Source: Scleroderma bovista (Eukaryota; Basidiomycota; Agaricomycetes; Boletales; Sclerodermataceae). From it: 64,000 nucleotides of DNA. Position 1 is the first letter of the stretch, and every line of letters starts with the position of its first letter. The stretch lies in NCBI GenBank assembly GCA_037178675.1, contig JAYMGJ010000127.1, forward strand, positions 62,001 to 126,000, in the 5' to 3' direction. Below the pieces are notes generated by a model. The model was not told the DNA's origin and did no database searches. It saw nothing but the letters and a program-made list of their open reading frames with translations. Of the stretch, positions 46,985 through 59,095 are shown in pieces. Both the position numbers and the translations under genes were made by a program.

Positions 46985-48640
46985 CAAACCCCCGCAAAAG
47001 TGGGTCATCGGACGTGTACAAATGCCTGCAAAGGTGGGTCTAGCCGACGCCGGCCGACATCCGCACAACTGGGACAACCGATAATGGTAAGGTAGGGTTG
47101 GGCCGGGATGTGTAACAATGCACATCTCAGACAGGCCGGGGCAACGGTTATAGGGGAAGACAATGTAGGCATGGGTCAGGCCGCGGGTTGCAGGAAGGCA
47201 AAGCTGGAACAGGCCGACGCAGGTATTGTATGGCGGAGTGTGCCATAAGCATGGGTCAGGCCGGGGTGGTTGGACATGTATAGATGGGACAGGCCGGTGT
47301 GAGGTTGTATAGTCAAACAATGTAAAGCTGGGTAAGGCCGCGCTGTGGACAACTGCACGAAGGGGACCGGCCGCCGCAAGTGTTGAACGATTGAGCAATG
47401 TAGAGGGCAGTCAGGCCGAACTATGAAGAAATGCAGAAGTAGGTCAAGCCGGCACAAGAGAAATGTAGGGATTGGTCAGGCCGGCGCATGTGTTGAATGA
47501 TCAAACAATGTAAGGCAAGATCAGGCCGTCATATGCAGAAATGTACACATGGGACCGGCCGGTGCGAGGGCTGTATAGTCAAACAACGTACAGCGGGGTC
47601 AGGCCGGCAGAAATGTTGTATGGTAGGAAAACGTAAAGATGGGTTGGGCCGTATTGTGAAGAACTGCAACGATGGGACAGGCCGGTGTAGTTGGCATATG
47701 GTTGACCGCAGTGGTGGTGGGTCAGGCCGCGATGCAGAGACATGCAGAGGTTGGTCAGGCCGGCAGAAATGTTGTCTGGTAGGAAAACGTAAAGATGGGT
47801 TAGGCCGTATTGTGAAGAACTGCAAGGATGGGTCAGGCCGGCACAAGTCTTGTTTGGTCGAAAAATGTACATGTGGGTCAGGCCGGAGGAAGTGTTGTAT
47901 GGTTGAACAACGTAGGGATTGGTCAGGCCGGCGGATGGGTTTCATGGTCAAATAACGTAAGGCTGGATCAGGCCGGCATATGCAGAAATGCGGGACAGGC
48001 CGGTGCCAGCATTGTATAGTGGACCAATGTAAGGCTGGGTCAGGCCGGCGAAATGTTGTATGATCGAACAATGGAAATGTAGGTTGGGCCGTGATGTGAA
48101 GAACTGAAAGGATAGCAGCGGCCGGCACAAGTACTGTCAGGCCGGCAAAAGGGTTGTATGGTCGAACAACGTAGGGATTGGTCAGGCCGGCGGATGGGTT
48201 GCGTGGTCAAGCGACGTAAGGCAGGGTCCGGCCGCCATTTGCAGAAATGCAAAGGTGGGACAGGCCGGCGCCAGTGTTGCATGGCGGAACAACATAGAAC
48301 TGTGTCAGGCCGACAGAAATGTTGGATGGTCGAAAGATGTAAAGGTGGGTTAGGCCGTAATATACATAACTGCACTGATGGGACAGGCCGGTGTAATTGG
48401 CATATGGTTGACCACAGTAGCAGGGGGTCAGGCCGCGATGCAGAGACATGCAGAGGTGGGACAGGCCGGCCAAACTGCTGAATTTTAGAACAACGTAGGG
48501 ATGGGACGGGCCGGGACTTGATGACATGCACAGGTGGGACAGGCCGTGCGATGAAGAAGTGCAGAGGTGGGTCAGGCCGGTGCAGTGACAGGCTCCATTT
48601 GGGCAGAAGGCAGAACTATGTTCGGCCAGGGACAGCATTG
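46985..48640. repeat. GGCCG-rich array with two alternating unit types
   Basis: About forty ggccg motifs spaced roughly 33-45 bp. One unit type reads caggccggc ... tgttgtatggtcgaacaacgt, in which gttgt and acaac can pair as a hairpin; the other reads aggccgt or aggccgc ... tgcagaaatgca-like. Most units end gggtcag or gggacag. ORFs in both strands come from the repeats. Related ggccgg sequence recurs at 49485-49580 and 51170-51740, as expected for subterminal repeats of a large DNA transposon. Confidence 0.75.
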
Positions 48641-48738
48641 TATGGTCCAATGACTGTAAGACAGGAAACTATCTTGCAAAGGTTCATTGTATTTCCACAA
48701 ATGACACCACATTTATTACAATTGTACAGACCAGTCAC

Positions 48739-49375
48739 CTATGCTCTGTCCCTTTGGCTGCGCCCAATACCTAGATGACATTCCCTAATATGCCTTGCAA
48801 TGTTATTCCATACAATAGACTTGCCACAGCCAAGCCAGGGACAGGCAGCTTTCTCACTCATCTTGTACAGCATACCATGAACCTTAAGATGGTTCCGGAT
48901 GTCTGCAGAGTCTGCTTGAAGGGGTATGGGACATCCAGGGGTGATGTTGCATTAGTAGGATGCAGGGGGGATAGGGTTGGCTTGCAGAAAGCAAAGGTTA
49001 GTATGTATCCACTACTGAAACTGAGTAACACATACAGGCCTCTGCCTCTGGAATGGTCACAAGTACAGGGTACTCAGGGGCAGGTGTGGGAGGATGGGGG
49101 TTTGTAAAAGGTGGGTCATTGACCAAGATAGCTGACAGTGCATTAGCATTCATTACATATCTGACTGCAGCAACACATACCAGGGTCATACACAGGCTCA
49201 GTGGCAACCATATCATCAGGGAAGACAAACTGGGAAAGTTGCCCATGCAAACCAGATGATTCATGAAAATAATCATCTAAGAATGTGAAAAGGATATCAA
49301 TGAATGAATGAAACAATACCAACCTAGGTTAAAGTCAATGGAGTCAGGCAAGGATCCATATTCAAAGCTGGCCAT
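48739..49375 (-). CDS. C2H2-like zinc-finger protein, small, possibly degenerate
   Basis: Exons 49324-49375 (ATG, MASFEYGSLPDSIDFNL), 49181-49276 (DDYFHESSGLHGQLSQFVFP), an exon beginning near 49132 (AILVNDPPFTNPHPPTPAPE), and a last exon ending at TAG 48739. The last exon carries DIRNHLKVHG, then CPWLGCGKSIVWNNIARHIR with C-x4-C and H-x4-C, a C2H2-type finger layout. The intron before the last exon would be long (about 170 nt) because an in-frame TAA precedes the first Cys/Gly pair; an upstream half-finger may have been lost. The gene lies within the GGCCG-repeat region and may travel with that element. DNA binding is inferred. Confidence 0.45.
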
Positions 49376-49635
49376 GGTGAATGGAGTGAAGAAAGGGAGA
49401 ATTCACGCGCCAGTAGCCAGCTGAAGGTATTTATATTGCTCAATGGATGGCGAGAAAAAAGTAAAACTTGCCAACCGCAGGAGCGGTACCGGCCGGCGCA
49501 GCCACACAATTCACGTGCCTGGATGCACCTATGGCACACCTAGGGTAGCGGGCCGTACTGCCGGCGCCGGCCGGCCGCTTTTGGACATATAATTATGGAC
49601 ACACGGTATCTATTGGTTTACAGTAATTACCTGGG

Positions 49636-50510
49636 ATGGACAGGGATCCAGACCGAGAAGTGGAGCCTGCGGACACCTTAGATGAGGCAGACGGACTTGT
49701 ACCCATATCAATCAAATCGGAGAGCCCAGGCGGCGGTAAAACACCGGGCGTACACCTTAGAGGGATGGGTTTGCAAGCAAATCGCACGAACCGTCCTGGA
49801 AACGGAGCGGATGCTTCGCACGTGTCTAATACATCCGAAACGGCTGGTAGGCGTGATGGATGGCGTTAGGAGTCAAATAGACGCGTCGAGCAGGCACACA
49901 GATGTGCCAAGTGCTCAAACTGACGCGAATAAATCTGCAAAAGCACCAGAAATCGTCAGTACGCCCCAACCGACACCAAAACTGGCAGATATACCTATTG
50001 AGAACGGGCCCCAGAAGAGCCAAACATCTTCAGGGAGCGCACGGACGGGCAGACCGTTGGCAACGAGAGAAACAGCTGTAAACGGAACGGAACACGTCAA
50101 ACGGGCTCAAAAACGCCAAACTCACCGGTTCCGCATGAAATCACAATGTCCAGACCTGCTAATCGATGGAGAAGGGTTACCACAGGTGATATCAAAGTAT
50201 ACGCACCGCGGGACGCGCCAGTCGAGGCGCTGGAGACCATAAGTCGACGGATCGTCTTCGGGCGAGTCGAGACTGCGCGTGAGGGTACAGACGAGAGCGC
50301 CGAAGTCGAGGGAGCTGGCAGACCGGGTGAACGTGGACGGCACAACGAGCAGCGGCAACGTTGACTCGCTTCGAGTCATCGCAGCACTGCGAGCTGGAGA
50401 GAGTCAGCGCTTGCACTACAGGCGAAGAAAAAGAATAGGAAACTTACCTGCGTCGTCAGGGCAACAAGTCCAACCCGCACAGTGTCCGTACGGGCTCGTT
50501 AAACGGTGAA
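49636..50510 (+). CDS. Hypothetical protein inside the GGCCG-flanked region
   Basis: 49636-49869 opens with an ATG (MDRDPDREVEPADTLDEADG); 49920-50190 is open in the neighbouring frame (KSAKAPEIVSTPQPTPKLAD, Ser/Thr/Pro rich, ending PDLLIDGEGLPQ) and continues after a gtgatatc step as GDIKVYAPRDAPVEALETI, then SRRIVFGRVETAREG. The pieces probably join through introns that I could not fix. It resembles nothing of known function. Position between two GGCCGG-rich blocks suggests a gene carried by a transposon. Confidence 0.4.
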
Positions 50511-51850
50511 GGCGAGGCATAAGACTCAATATCGATCATATTAACGTCAGCAAAGCGGAAAACAGCAGACTGACCTAGAGCGCATCAACGCCAAGCAGAC
50601 ATTCTGGAACCCATCGAAATGATACTATCTGGTGCGTATACCCAGTATACTCAGGTGTCCCGACCGTACCAAGATCGAACCTATAAACGTTAGTCGAACG
50701 CCAGAAGCCGAGAAAACTCAGCCTGGACACGTCAACGCATCGCGGTCGACTTGGACACCTCGAGAGCGACACCTCGAGAGTGACTAGTAAGGTTTAGTCA
50801 ACTTACCTTCGAATGTAGAATGCAGGGGAGCCTCAGGAACCAGACGATGGAGAGTACGGATCAGTTGGAGGTGCCAACATGACAATCTACGGGCGTAATA
50901 CGACTTGCCAAAGCGAGAAACCGCGTGGAAGTCGCGCATTCACGCCTCGCCCCAAAGACAAACAAAAGTAGATTTTATTATTTATTTAGTTACTTAGAGT
51001 AGTAGTGGTTAGTAATCTCAATGACATTCATTTGCACTCACTATTTCGAGAACCCAAAGACAAAAACCATACCTTGTATTTTCTCATTTAATTTACGTAG
51101 CTCACTACTGATTGGGTTGAGTGGGTAATCAAGACTAGGCGAAGTACTGGGTGAACGTACCGCGTATGCAGGTAAGGCCGGCTATGTTCTACCCTGCGAT
51201 CCAGGGGCGGCCGGTGGAAATGAACCATACGGCTGTGTACGGCCGGCCCTCAGGAAAAGTACGCAGCGATGCGCCCGGCCGATACAGATTCGAATGTACA
51301 AGCGGTGCAGGCCGGTGACGCAGGTAAAGGACAGGCCTGTGCGCTATACTCCGGCAGTATTCGTAGCGGCCGGGAGAAAAACAAAATACAACTTTATTGC
51401 AGGAGCAGTCCCGGCCTGCGCTGTATTAGAATATATATGTTTGTAACGGAGAGGCGGCCGGACCTTGGCGGGCTACGTACGGATCCTGCCGGCCGAACAA
51501 CGGGCGCTCTGTAATAACACGTGCGGCCGTGTGACGGGCATGCAGGCCGCCATGCGGGGATGAAGGCCGACAAACACCTTCTCTTGTAGACCAGCTGCGG
51601 CCGCATAGGTCCAACTAGACGTTGTCTGTAAATCTTCCACCGGCCGGATGGCGTTTTTCCACGCAAGGGAGACTGGTCCGCGACCTCGATACCACAAGTG
51701 GCAGAGACCGTCCTGGCCGGTGCAACTCAATCACGCAGAAACAGTATGGGCCGCAAAGCCAACTTGTAAACACATCATTTGGTTCACACAACTGGCCAAA
51801 CTAAGCCAAACTAACACACATTGTTATGAAGAAAGGGGAAACACAGACTA
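50511..51850. repeat. Spacer and ggccgg-rich block at 51170-51740
   Basis: 50511-51160 holds no recognised gene. From 51170 to 51740 the motifs ggccgg, ggccgc and cggccgt recur about every 30-60 bp, now less regular than at 46985-48640. It directly precedes the 3' end of the KDZ gene and may be one subterminal region of that element. Confidence 0.5.
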
Positions 51851-54800
51851 GCCAATCGCAGCCATTTTCCCTCTGAAACCCTCCTCAGCCTTCTTCACAA
51901 AATTTCCCCAAAGGGCCTGCTGCTTTGCAGCATATGCCTGATGCCCAGGCTGCGTGTTCACTGTAAACCTTCTCTCCCACTCCTTTTCCTGATGTCTGAA
52001 CCATAGAGTGGTCCAGAACATCTCGTGTTGTACCATTCTGAGTTCCTCGCTCCATCTATCATACCTTGCCTTTGCCTTCAGCCAACTGACCCTCAAAACT
52101 TTACAGATGTCACTGGACTTCCAGTCATGCCTTCACAATTGCAGACAACTCACATTCGTCATCCCATTCAGATCTGGGATCTGTATTCATCCCCCCAACC
52201 TGCCAGAACCAAGGTAGCACCTCAGATCCTTGACCAACCCTGTTCTCCTCAGTCATGTCCCGCAGAAGAACCAAATCTTCACGGGACAAAACCTGATACT
52301 TTTCCAAAATGCTGTCAGAAGCCCCCAGATTCGCCATGGCATTCCGAGCCCTTTGATAGCTGCGGACATCCCTGTTGACCTTCAATCCAATCTTTTGGAT
52401 ATCATTCCTTGCCCTTGTGTCAGTTCGCACTGAAGTTGAACTCCGGACATAAATCCTATACAGGACCGACTTTTCCCCCAGGTGTGTCCTAAGCCTCTGT
52501 AGCGAATCGTTAGCTTGCCCAATTCGAAGTTGCAACTCCTCTTTAATCAAATCCTCCCAGCCTGCTGCAGGAGTGGTCTGGATCCCAATAGAGGATGGCA
52601 TCCACAATCCCTGACTCTCTGGGAAAATATCACCATCCTCATCCTCCGGCTGTTCATCCTCAACTGCTGAACTTTGCCAAAAGTCCTCATCAAGACCTCC
52701 AATTTCATCGGCACAAAATTCTGGGTCATCTTGCGGGGCAAAAATGTCCTCTGCCTCCACCACATCAATAAAACGCTCGCAAGAATTGTGGAACTTCACG
52801 ATTCTAGCAAGCAGTCTTTGTTGCTTCTCTGCAACAGCAGTCCTTCGTGTAGCAGATGGAGTAGTAGGCAGAAGGCGAATCTCGGACCTCAAGGCATCCC
52901 TGTCAAAATATCAGCCACTGGAAATGTAAGGTTGGTATATGAAAAATGCCCACTGCGCTTCCTCTATATTGATCCCCTCTACCAACCAAGCCACTGATCC
53001 ATCCCTGCCATTGACAGATAGGCCCGACTCCGTCAACTGCAGTCTCATTTCAGCCAAGGTAGGTGCTGAAAGGATGGACAGATAAGTCAACTTTTCCCAT
53101 GGTCGAGACAAGAACTGGCGGCTAACCTTTTTCCATTTTGAGTTTGTAAATATCCAGGGCATCACCCCTTTGGGATGCTGCATCATCAGCTGCTCTCTGC
53201 CACTCTTCCACTTTGTTTGGATCCAAGGAAGCTGTAAGCTCTTCAAAAGGGCCTCTGGTCAAATTTACACCGTCACAAGCTGCTTGATATTTCTTGCATA
53301 GAGATTTGACTGCGGAATCAAGGAATTAGTTCCTGCAAATTAAAAGACAGAGAAAAATAAACCTATCCCAACCAGTTTTTTCCAGTTTGAGTCTCTCATA
53401 TGATCATCATATACCTCCTGTCTATGGGCCAGGCTCATGGATCGGGCCATAGGAGAGACCTTGTTAAATGGGGCCCAGAGGGTCTCCAAAATTTCACCGT
53501 CAATATGACCAGCTCCCTGCATGAACATGAGACTGAACCGTGCAAAACAATCCAACTTATGGGCACTGAGATGGAATTTGCCAACTGCTGGGACAATGTC
53601 CATGTCATCGGGGATCTGAAGGGCTGGACATGCTTCTACCCTCCGAGCAAACTTCACATACCACTGGCAAGCCACGTCATAAATAATGAGAGCTTTAGTG
53701 ATTCCTGCGGAGTTATATGAAAGTGCTTGACAGATGGAGTAATCAATATTTTTTTGCCTAAGTTCCGGTACATCAGTATAGTTGTCTTCTGATATATAAA
53801 GGATTTTGACGCACTGCTCTCCTTTATAAAAATCCACTACAGAATGGGGCACAAAACAGCCATGCCTCGCACAGGCAGTGGCCCCTATGCCAGTGGCGCG
53901 GAGATTAGACCGATTTACATTTGCTTGATTTACAGCACGGTGGTTTTGACAAGATGATTTCTGTTTGACCCATCAAGATGAAATGGTGTTGTCCAGGTAT
54001 CCAAAATACGCACTTCTTTGGTCTCATGGGCTGATGATACATGGTTCTGATAAGGGCCATCTTCAACCATATACCCTAGTCCATCTGCCAAGGCAATGTC
54101 GCATTCTGGCCTCCTCATCTTCATGTGCTGAGCTGTAAAGTTTCCATCTACCACATATCGCACAGCCACAGTATCCCTTGAATAATAATCAATGCGTCAA
54201 GCCTTTTCCAAAATATAACAAAGAACCAACTCAGTATAGACATCCTTCCAGTCACCTGGCAAGTTAATTCCTGATTGGGGGCAGGCAGGGCAAAATACAG
54301 CCAACTCCCCATGTTTAGGATCCCTTTCTGTATCGTGACCAAAGCCAGCCCTTTTCCTGTTGGAGAGATCTCTCCACATCCGAGAGACCCTCAGCAATTC
54401 CCGATAACGATCCTAAATAAAACCATGTAGCATAGAAGGAAAGTTTGTAGTTGAACATGCGGAGAGACTTACTGGAAGGGAGTCTGGAAAGGCGTTATTT
54501 GAGAAACGGCAGATCTTTTGATAGAAACTCCGGGCGGAAGTTTTGCATTCCAGAGCATCAATGAGGAAATGATCCAGGACGTCGAAGGTGAATCCAGTCT
54601 GGGGCCTAATGACAGTAGATGGGAATATACGAGACCGAAGCAGCTGGAGGTGCCGGTCTTCCAGACTTGCATCATTGCACCTACACCACCTCAGACGGTG
54701 TACAAATATTCCAGTAGAGTGAACAACAGCGAATTTATCACAGAACCAGTCCCCCCCATACTCCGACATATTGTTGGAGCACGGAGCTCCATTATGACCT

Positions 54801-55447
54801 AGATTAAAGACATAGCCAAGATCACGGAGGGTGATATTATCATAAAATCGTCCGGTCCATTGTTGAATGCGGTGAAAGGGATTACGGATGTGAGACGTGA
54901 CAGCACAGGGCCCACACCACATATAACCGGTTTGACAAGAAAGGCATCGGATATTAGCAGTAACCTGGTGGCAAACTTGACATTCCTCGGTCAAAGCAGG
55001 ATGTTCGCACTCCAAGATTATCGAAAGATACCGAGCTCGCCAGGGAATCCATTCCGACAAAAAGTCATTCTGGGTCTTTTACTAGATAAGAAAATCAATG
55101 GGACTGAATTAAAAGATGGTCTTGACCTTGGTTTTCCGCCTCGCAGATGCAAGGAAATCAGCAGGGTCTTGCTCATCTATCAGTTGAGAAACCTCGTTGA
55201 GAAGGTGGCTACCCTCAGCAGCCCCTCTTGGTGATTTTATCCTTTTTCTTGCAGGAGTCTCATCTTCTTCAGTAGAAGAAGCTCGATAGTACTGCCAGGC
55301 GGGAACCTCTTCATAGGTTATTTTTCCCCTTCTAGTTCGGACTGGGGTATGGGTTACAATGCCCGCATGCCCAGACCTGCGACTGGAGCCACCAGATCCA
55401 TGGATTCTGGCTCTGTTTCTTTTTTCCTTACGAGGTACTGGAGACAT
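51851..55447 (-). CDS. KDZ (Kyakuja-Dileera-Zisupton) transposase
   Basis: Starts at ATG 55447 (MSPVPRKEKRNRARIHG). Exon 1 55127-55447, exon 2 54473-55075, exon 3 from 54412, further exons to the stop at about 51851. Exon 2 encodes the cysteine cluster associated with KDZ transposases (CEHPALTEECQVCHQ, RCLSCQTGYMWCGPC). Then CPACPQSGINLPG, YVVDGNFTAQHMKMR, and after an intron of about 50 nt CQNHRAVNQANVNRSNLRAT, ATACARHGCFVPHSVVDF, YDVACQWYVKF, VGKFHLSAHKLDCFARFSLM, GAGHIDGEILETLWAPFN. The C-terminal third is helical with an acidic loop (52125-52892). One junction near 54170-54245 does not fit a normal splice site, so the gene may be slightly damaged. KDZ elements cut and paste DNA; catalytic Asp is expected in the Y-D-x-A-C-Q-W motif. 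Confidence 0.8.
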
Positions 55448-55734
55448 GATTGTCTGGATTGACAATCTACCAGAGCGAACTAAGTTTCTTTGCCCTAGAT
55501 CCCGTCATCATACCGAGTAAAATTTCAACACAGCAATAAGTAACGGCTATCACTACCCTATCTGGCCTAACTGAAATAAGTAGCTGCCATCACCTTTATG
55601 CAATCACACCGATCAATAAGTAACACCCCTGCTACCCTATCTGGCCTAACTGAAATAAGTAGCTGTCATCACCTTTACGCAATCGGATCAATAAGTAACG
55701 GCTATCACTACCCACCATTAAGTAACAACTGAAC
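55448..55734. repeat. Short spacer with two imperfect 100-bp repeats
   Basis: The string aataagtaacggctatcactaccc and the block ccctatctggcctaactg occur twice (about 55540-55600 and 55615-55690). It separates the TET/JBP stop codon and the KDZ start codon, so it may hold the KDZ promoter. Confidence 0.5.
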
Positions 55735-57099
55735 TTACTTCCCAGAACCGAAGTTTGCCCACCAGCCCATCTGAGAAGGCAATGAGGGACATGGCACATC
55801 CATCCTGTCATGCAGAAGGTCCTTCATGTAGTGAGCAATTATGGCCCTCTCCCCCCCTCCCCAAGCTGGCACTGCATGTTCCAATACCTTCCCAGTCAGG
55901 AAAATTAGTGTTCCCGGTTGGTACGTAAAACATGCGCCCAGGTCTGTCACTTGGAAATTGGCTTGATGCCCCTCGCCTAAACTAACCAGGAGATCATAAA
56001 AGGAAAGGGCGCCGCCAGCATCCCTGTGGGGAGGTGTGATCCGGTTGACAATAAGATCCATACCAGAATAAGCCGAAGTCCAATTGTAAGGCTTGTCAGA
56101 CGAATTGTCATTAAGGATCGCATTTGCCTCTAAGCCAGCCTGGAGGAGATCCGGATGGACAATGCCCAAGATAGCATTTGCGAACCGCTCAAAGAGTTCT
56201 ACCTTCTGCAACCATCGTCGAACCTTTTGCGACTTGAGTGAAATGGTTGGCAAAATCGGATCCACCAGACGCTAACGCAGCAAGTTAACATTTTCTCAAT
56301 GGAAGTCCATATTGATTCATCAAACTTACTTTATGCCCCACCATAAATGTCCCAGGGGCTATAGATAGCACGCCTGAACCGAAATTCTTCTGATTAGGAA
56401 GGAAGTTACGGAATCGCCAAGAGCGAGTTTTGAATGAATCTGCAGATTTGTTGACTAAATTTGACTTCAAGTCTTTCACGGCGTTGTTGAGTTTCGCCTG
56501 CAGACAGTCCGCAATCAAGATATTCAACATAAGTAGTAAATTAGGCGCAACTCACCACAAAGTCATCCCGAAGTATGTTGGGGAGATACCATAGTAGAAT
56601 CTTCCCATGTTTGTCCACTACGGTAGCTGGTTTATCGATGACGCCAAGCTTGGCCCTCTCAAAAAATTTTTCCAGTTGAGGATGGCGGGTAGACTTTGAA
56701 GCTCCACCCTTGACAGTCTGCGCAAATCTATCGGAGTCCCAGTTCACCACCACTAGACCTCTAATAAATTTTTTTTCCATGGAAACGGGAAATTCCTCAC
56801 AAGGGTTAAGAAAGGCGGCCGCAATTGTTGCGGCACTGAGGCCCAACTGTTGCTCCGGAAGAGTCTCCGACCACTTTCCCGAATTTGGGATGTCATATAG
56901 GCTTGACAAGTCGTTTTGGGCCCTCATTCTAGCGATGTCAGCAAGGCCGAAAACGCTGCCTGAAGACATACCTGGGTTTCTGTAATTTTGGGGCGGATAT
57001 ATGGGTCCCTTGAACCAGGCAGGTGTCCTTTACTGCATCATCCAGGATTTTAGTGAGGTAAGAAAAGATAGAGCTGCGGATTTCCTCTTCAGAGGACAT
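55735..57099 (-). CDS. TET/JBP-type 2-oxoglutarate/Fe(II) dioxygenase
   Basis: Exons 56972-57099 (ATG), 56556-56928, 56330-56497, 55735-56271 (stop) with clean GT-AG introns give 401 residues in one frame. The C-terminal exon has the double-stranded beta-helix motifs: H305-R-D307 in PPHRDAGGALSFYDLL, the distal H355 in LTGKVLEHAVPAW and R365 in GGERAIIAHY, the expected iron and 2-oxoglutarate ligands. MDLIVNR before the HxD motif and LGACFTYQPGTLIFLTG are typical of the fungal TET/JBP family. Such enzymes oxidise 5-methylcytosine in DNA; they have been described as expanded and carried by KDZ transposons in basidiomycetes. The neighbouring KDZ gene in the same orientation fits this. All key residues are present, so it is probably functional. 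Confidence 0.85.
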
Positions 57100-58559
57100 G
57101 GTGGAATGGAGAAAATTTTCCTTGGCAACCAGGTTGCATTTCCGTCTCGTGAGAACGGCCTCAAAATCAAACCATCCTAAATGCAGTAAGCCTTTATTCG
57201 CATCAAAGTCTAAATCCGATTTGGATTTGGATTTGCTTCTGATGAGAAAGCATCAAACTCTAACTCTGATTTGGTTACGCGGTCAATCAGGCACAAAGCT
57301 TGAAGCCCGCACAAGCCGCTACGGTATTACATACGCAGATACGACCGCGCAGTGCGATAGCAATATAGACTACATCCTAAGACCATTGTACGACGAAACT
57401 ATTCGCGATGCTAGCGGGGGGACTTCGCAGAGAAAGTATTGGCTATTGGAGATATATATATACCGCTACAAGCAAACGCTTGCGCTAAGATGCGTTTCCC
57501 TGGGGCCGTAGGAATGTAATGTATTGGGCTAACCACTGTACTATATAGCGAATATTTGCGGGACAACTACGTAAGGTATCTTGTTGGAGTATCTTGTTGG
57601 GTATCCGCATTGGGGTGCTTCGATGATTTGCGATAGACTGGTGGGTTCAATGGTGACGGACGTATCTCAGCGTAAGTCCTATAAATGAGGCGTTGTTGAA
57701 TAGGAGGTACTTCGGGCGCGCAGGGTTGTTTCTTTTTGAGCCGTTGTTGGTGTTGAGGCGAGGAGATTAGTTGATATTCGTCCGTACTTACGGAACTCGG
57801 AGCAAGTGATACAGCCATCAAATATTGATGATAGCGCAGGCTGCAAAAGGTATCGCTACCTCTCCGATAATCCAGGCGACAGACCGTGACAACCCTCATT
57901 GGGTACTGTTGCTCACCGGGACTCTCCCCTATCTTCTAACTCAGCGCAAGCTCTTAGTCAAATCACACGATCACGTGACCTGGAATGGCCTGACAAATTG
58001 ATATTGCGACACCCAAGTCTAGAGCTCAAATTTCCGAGTGAAGTACTACTAAATAGGTAGTCTAAACACAATGCTCTACCAAAATAAAGTGGGAGTCAGG
58101 TTGTCAAGAGGGGGCCCTCCACTTGGCAAACTGGCTCCCAAGGAGAAATCTACTAGTATCGAAAGCAGCCGAATACGCTAATTGGCAAATGTACGTGGCG
58201 GTATATCAATCAGCAGACGTATATTAGCATAGAACAAACCCTAACCTTGATACTAGGCCCGGAACTCCTAGGCAAAGGGTCCGTGCGGCAGTGTGAATGC
58301 TGAGGGATTGGTGAGTCGAATGCAAAGTTTCATACGGGTGATTTACTTACTCAGGGTACGCGCAGGAAATACTTGTAAGGTAGAGACGGGGGCAAATGGC
58401 TAGCGACCTGCAGGATGCGGAGACAGAGTGTGATTAGTATTTGCAAACAAAAAGAGAGCGCCTTACCCGCCGTCCTTGGGATACGCTGACAGACAATCGT
58501 CAGTATTTGTAAATAAAGAAAGAAAAGGTTCCTTACCTGCAAAAGCAGGATGGCGAGGA
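57100..58559. other. No recognised gene
   Basis: 57195-57280 is rich in tctaaatccgatttggat-type repeats. 57580-57899 (-) is open (SPQHQQRLKKKQPCAPEVPP) but resembles nothing. Several recognisable splice-like signals but no coding chain. Confidence 0.35.
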
Positions 58560-59095
58560 ATGCGAGCGCACTCGCAGATCACTGCTGCTAATAAGAAGCC
58601 CCCCAGAACCAAACGTGGAAAGCGACGGGAGTGCAAGCGCACTCACAGGTCGCTACCGCTAACGCGAATCCCCCTGAACCAACCGCAGACGGCGACAGGA
58701 GTGCAAACGCACCCACAGATCACTGCCGCTAACGTGAAGCCCCCTGAACCAATCGCGGACAGCGACAGGAGTGCAAACGCACCCACAGATCGCTACCGCT
58801 AACGTGAAATCCCCCTGAACCAATCGCGGACGGCGACAGGAGTGCAAACGCACCCACAGATCACTGCCGCTAACGTGAAGCCCCCTGAACCAATCGCGGA
58901 CAGCGACAGGAGTGCAAACGCACCCACAGATCGCTACCGCTAACGTGAAATCCCCCTGAACCAATCGCGGACGGCGACAGGAGTGCAAACGCACCCACAG
59001 ATCGCTGCCGCGAACATGAAGCCCCCTGAACCAAACGTGGACAATGACGGGAGTGCAAGCGCACTCACAGATCACTGTCACTCGCGTGAAGCCCC
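58560..59095. repeat. Tandem repeat of alternating 70 and 71 bp, about 7.5 units
   Basis: The block ggagtgcaaacgcacccaca followed by gatc[ag]ct[ag]ccgctaacgtgaa and cccctgaaccaatcgcggac recurs at 58701, 58771, 58842, 58912 and 58983, with more diverged units at both ends. Units alternate between two forms (aagccccct with 70 bp, aaatccccct with 71 bp), so the higher-order unit is 141 bp. Edge units have gtgcaagcgcac, a 12-bp palindrome. Long minus-strand ORFs are repeat artefacts. Confidence 0.85.

Noticed and set aside
47497..48531. ORFs of 86-199 codons on both strands in the GGCCG array
   Set aside because: Repeat-generated frames open on both strands with no protein-like composition.
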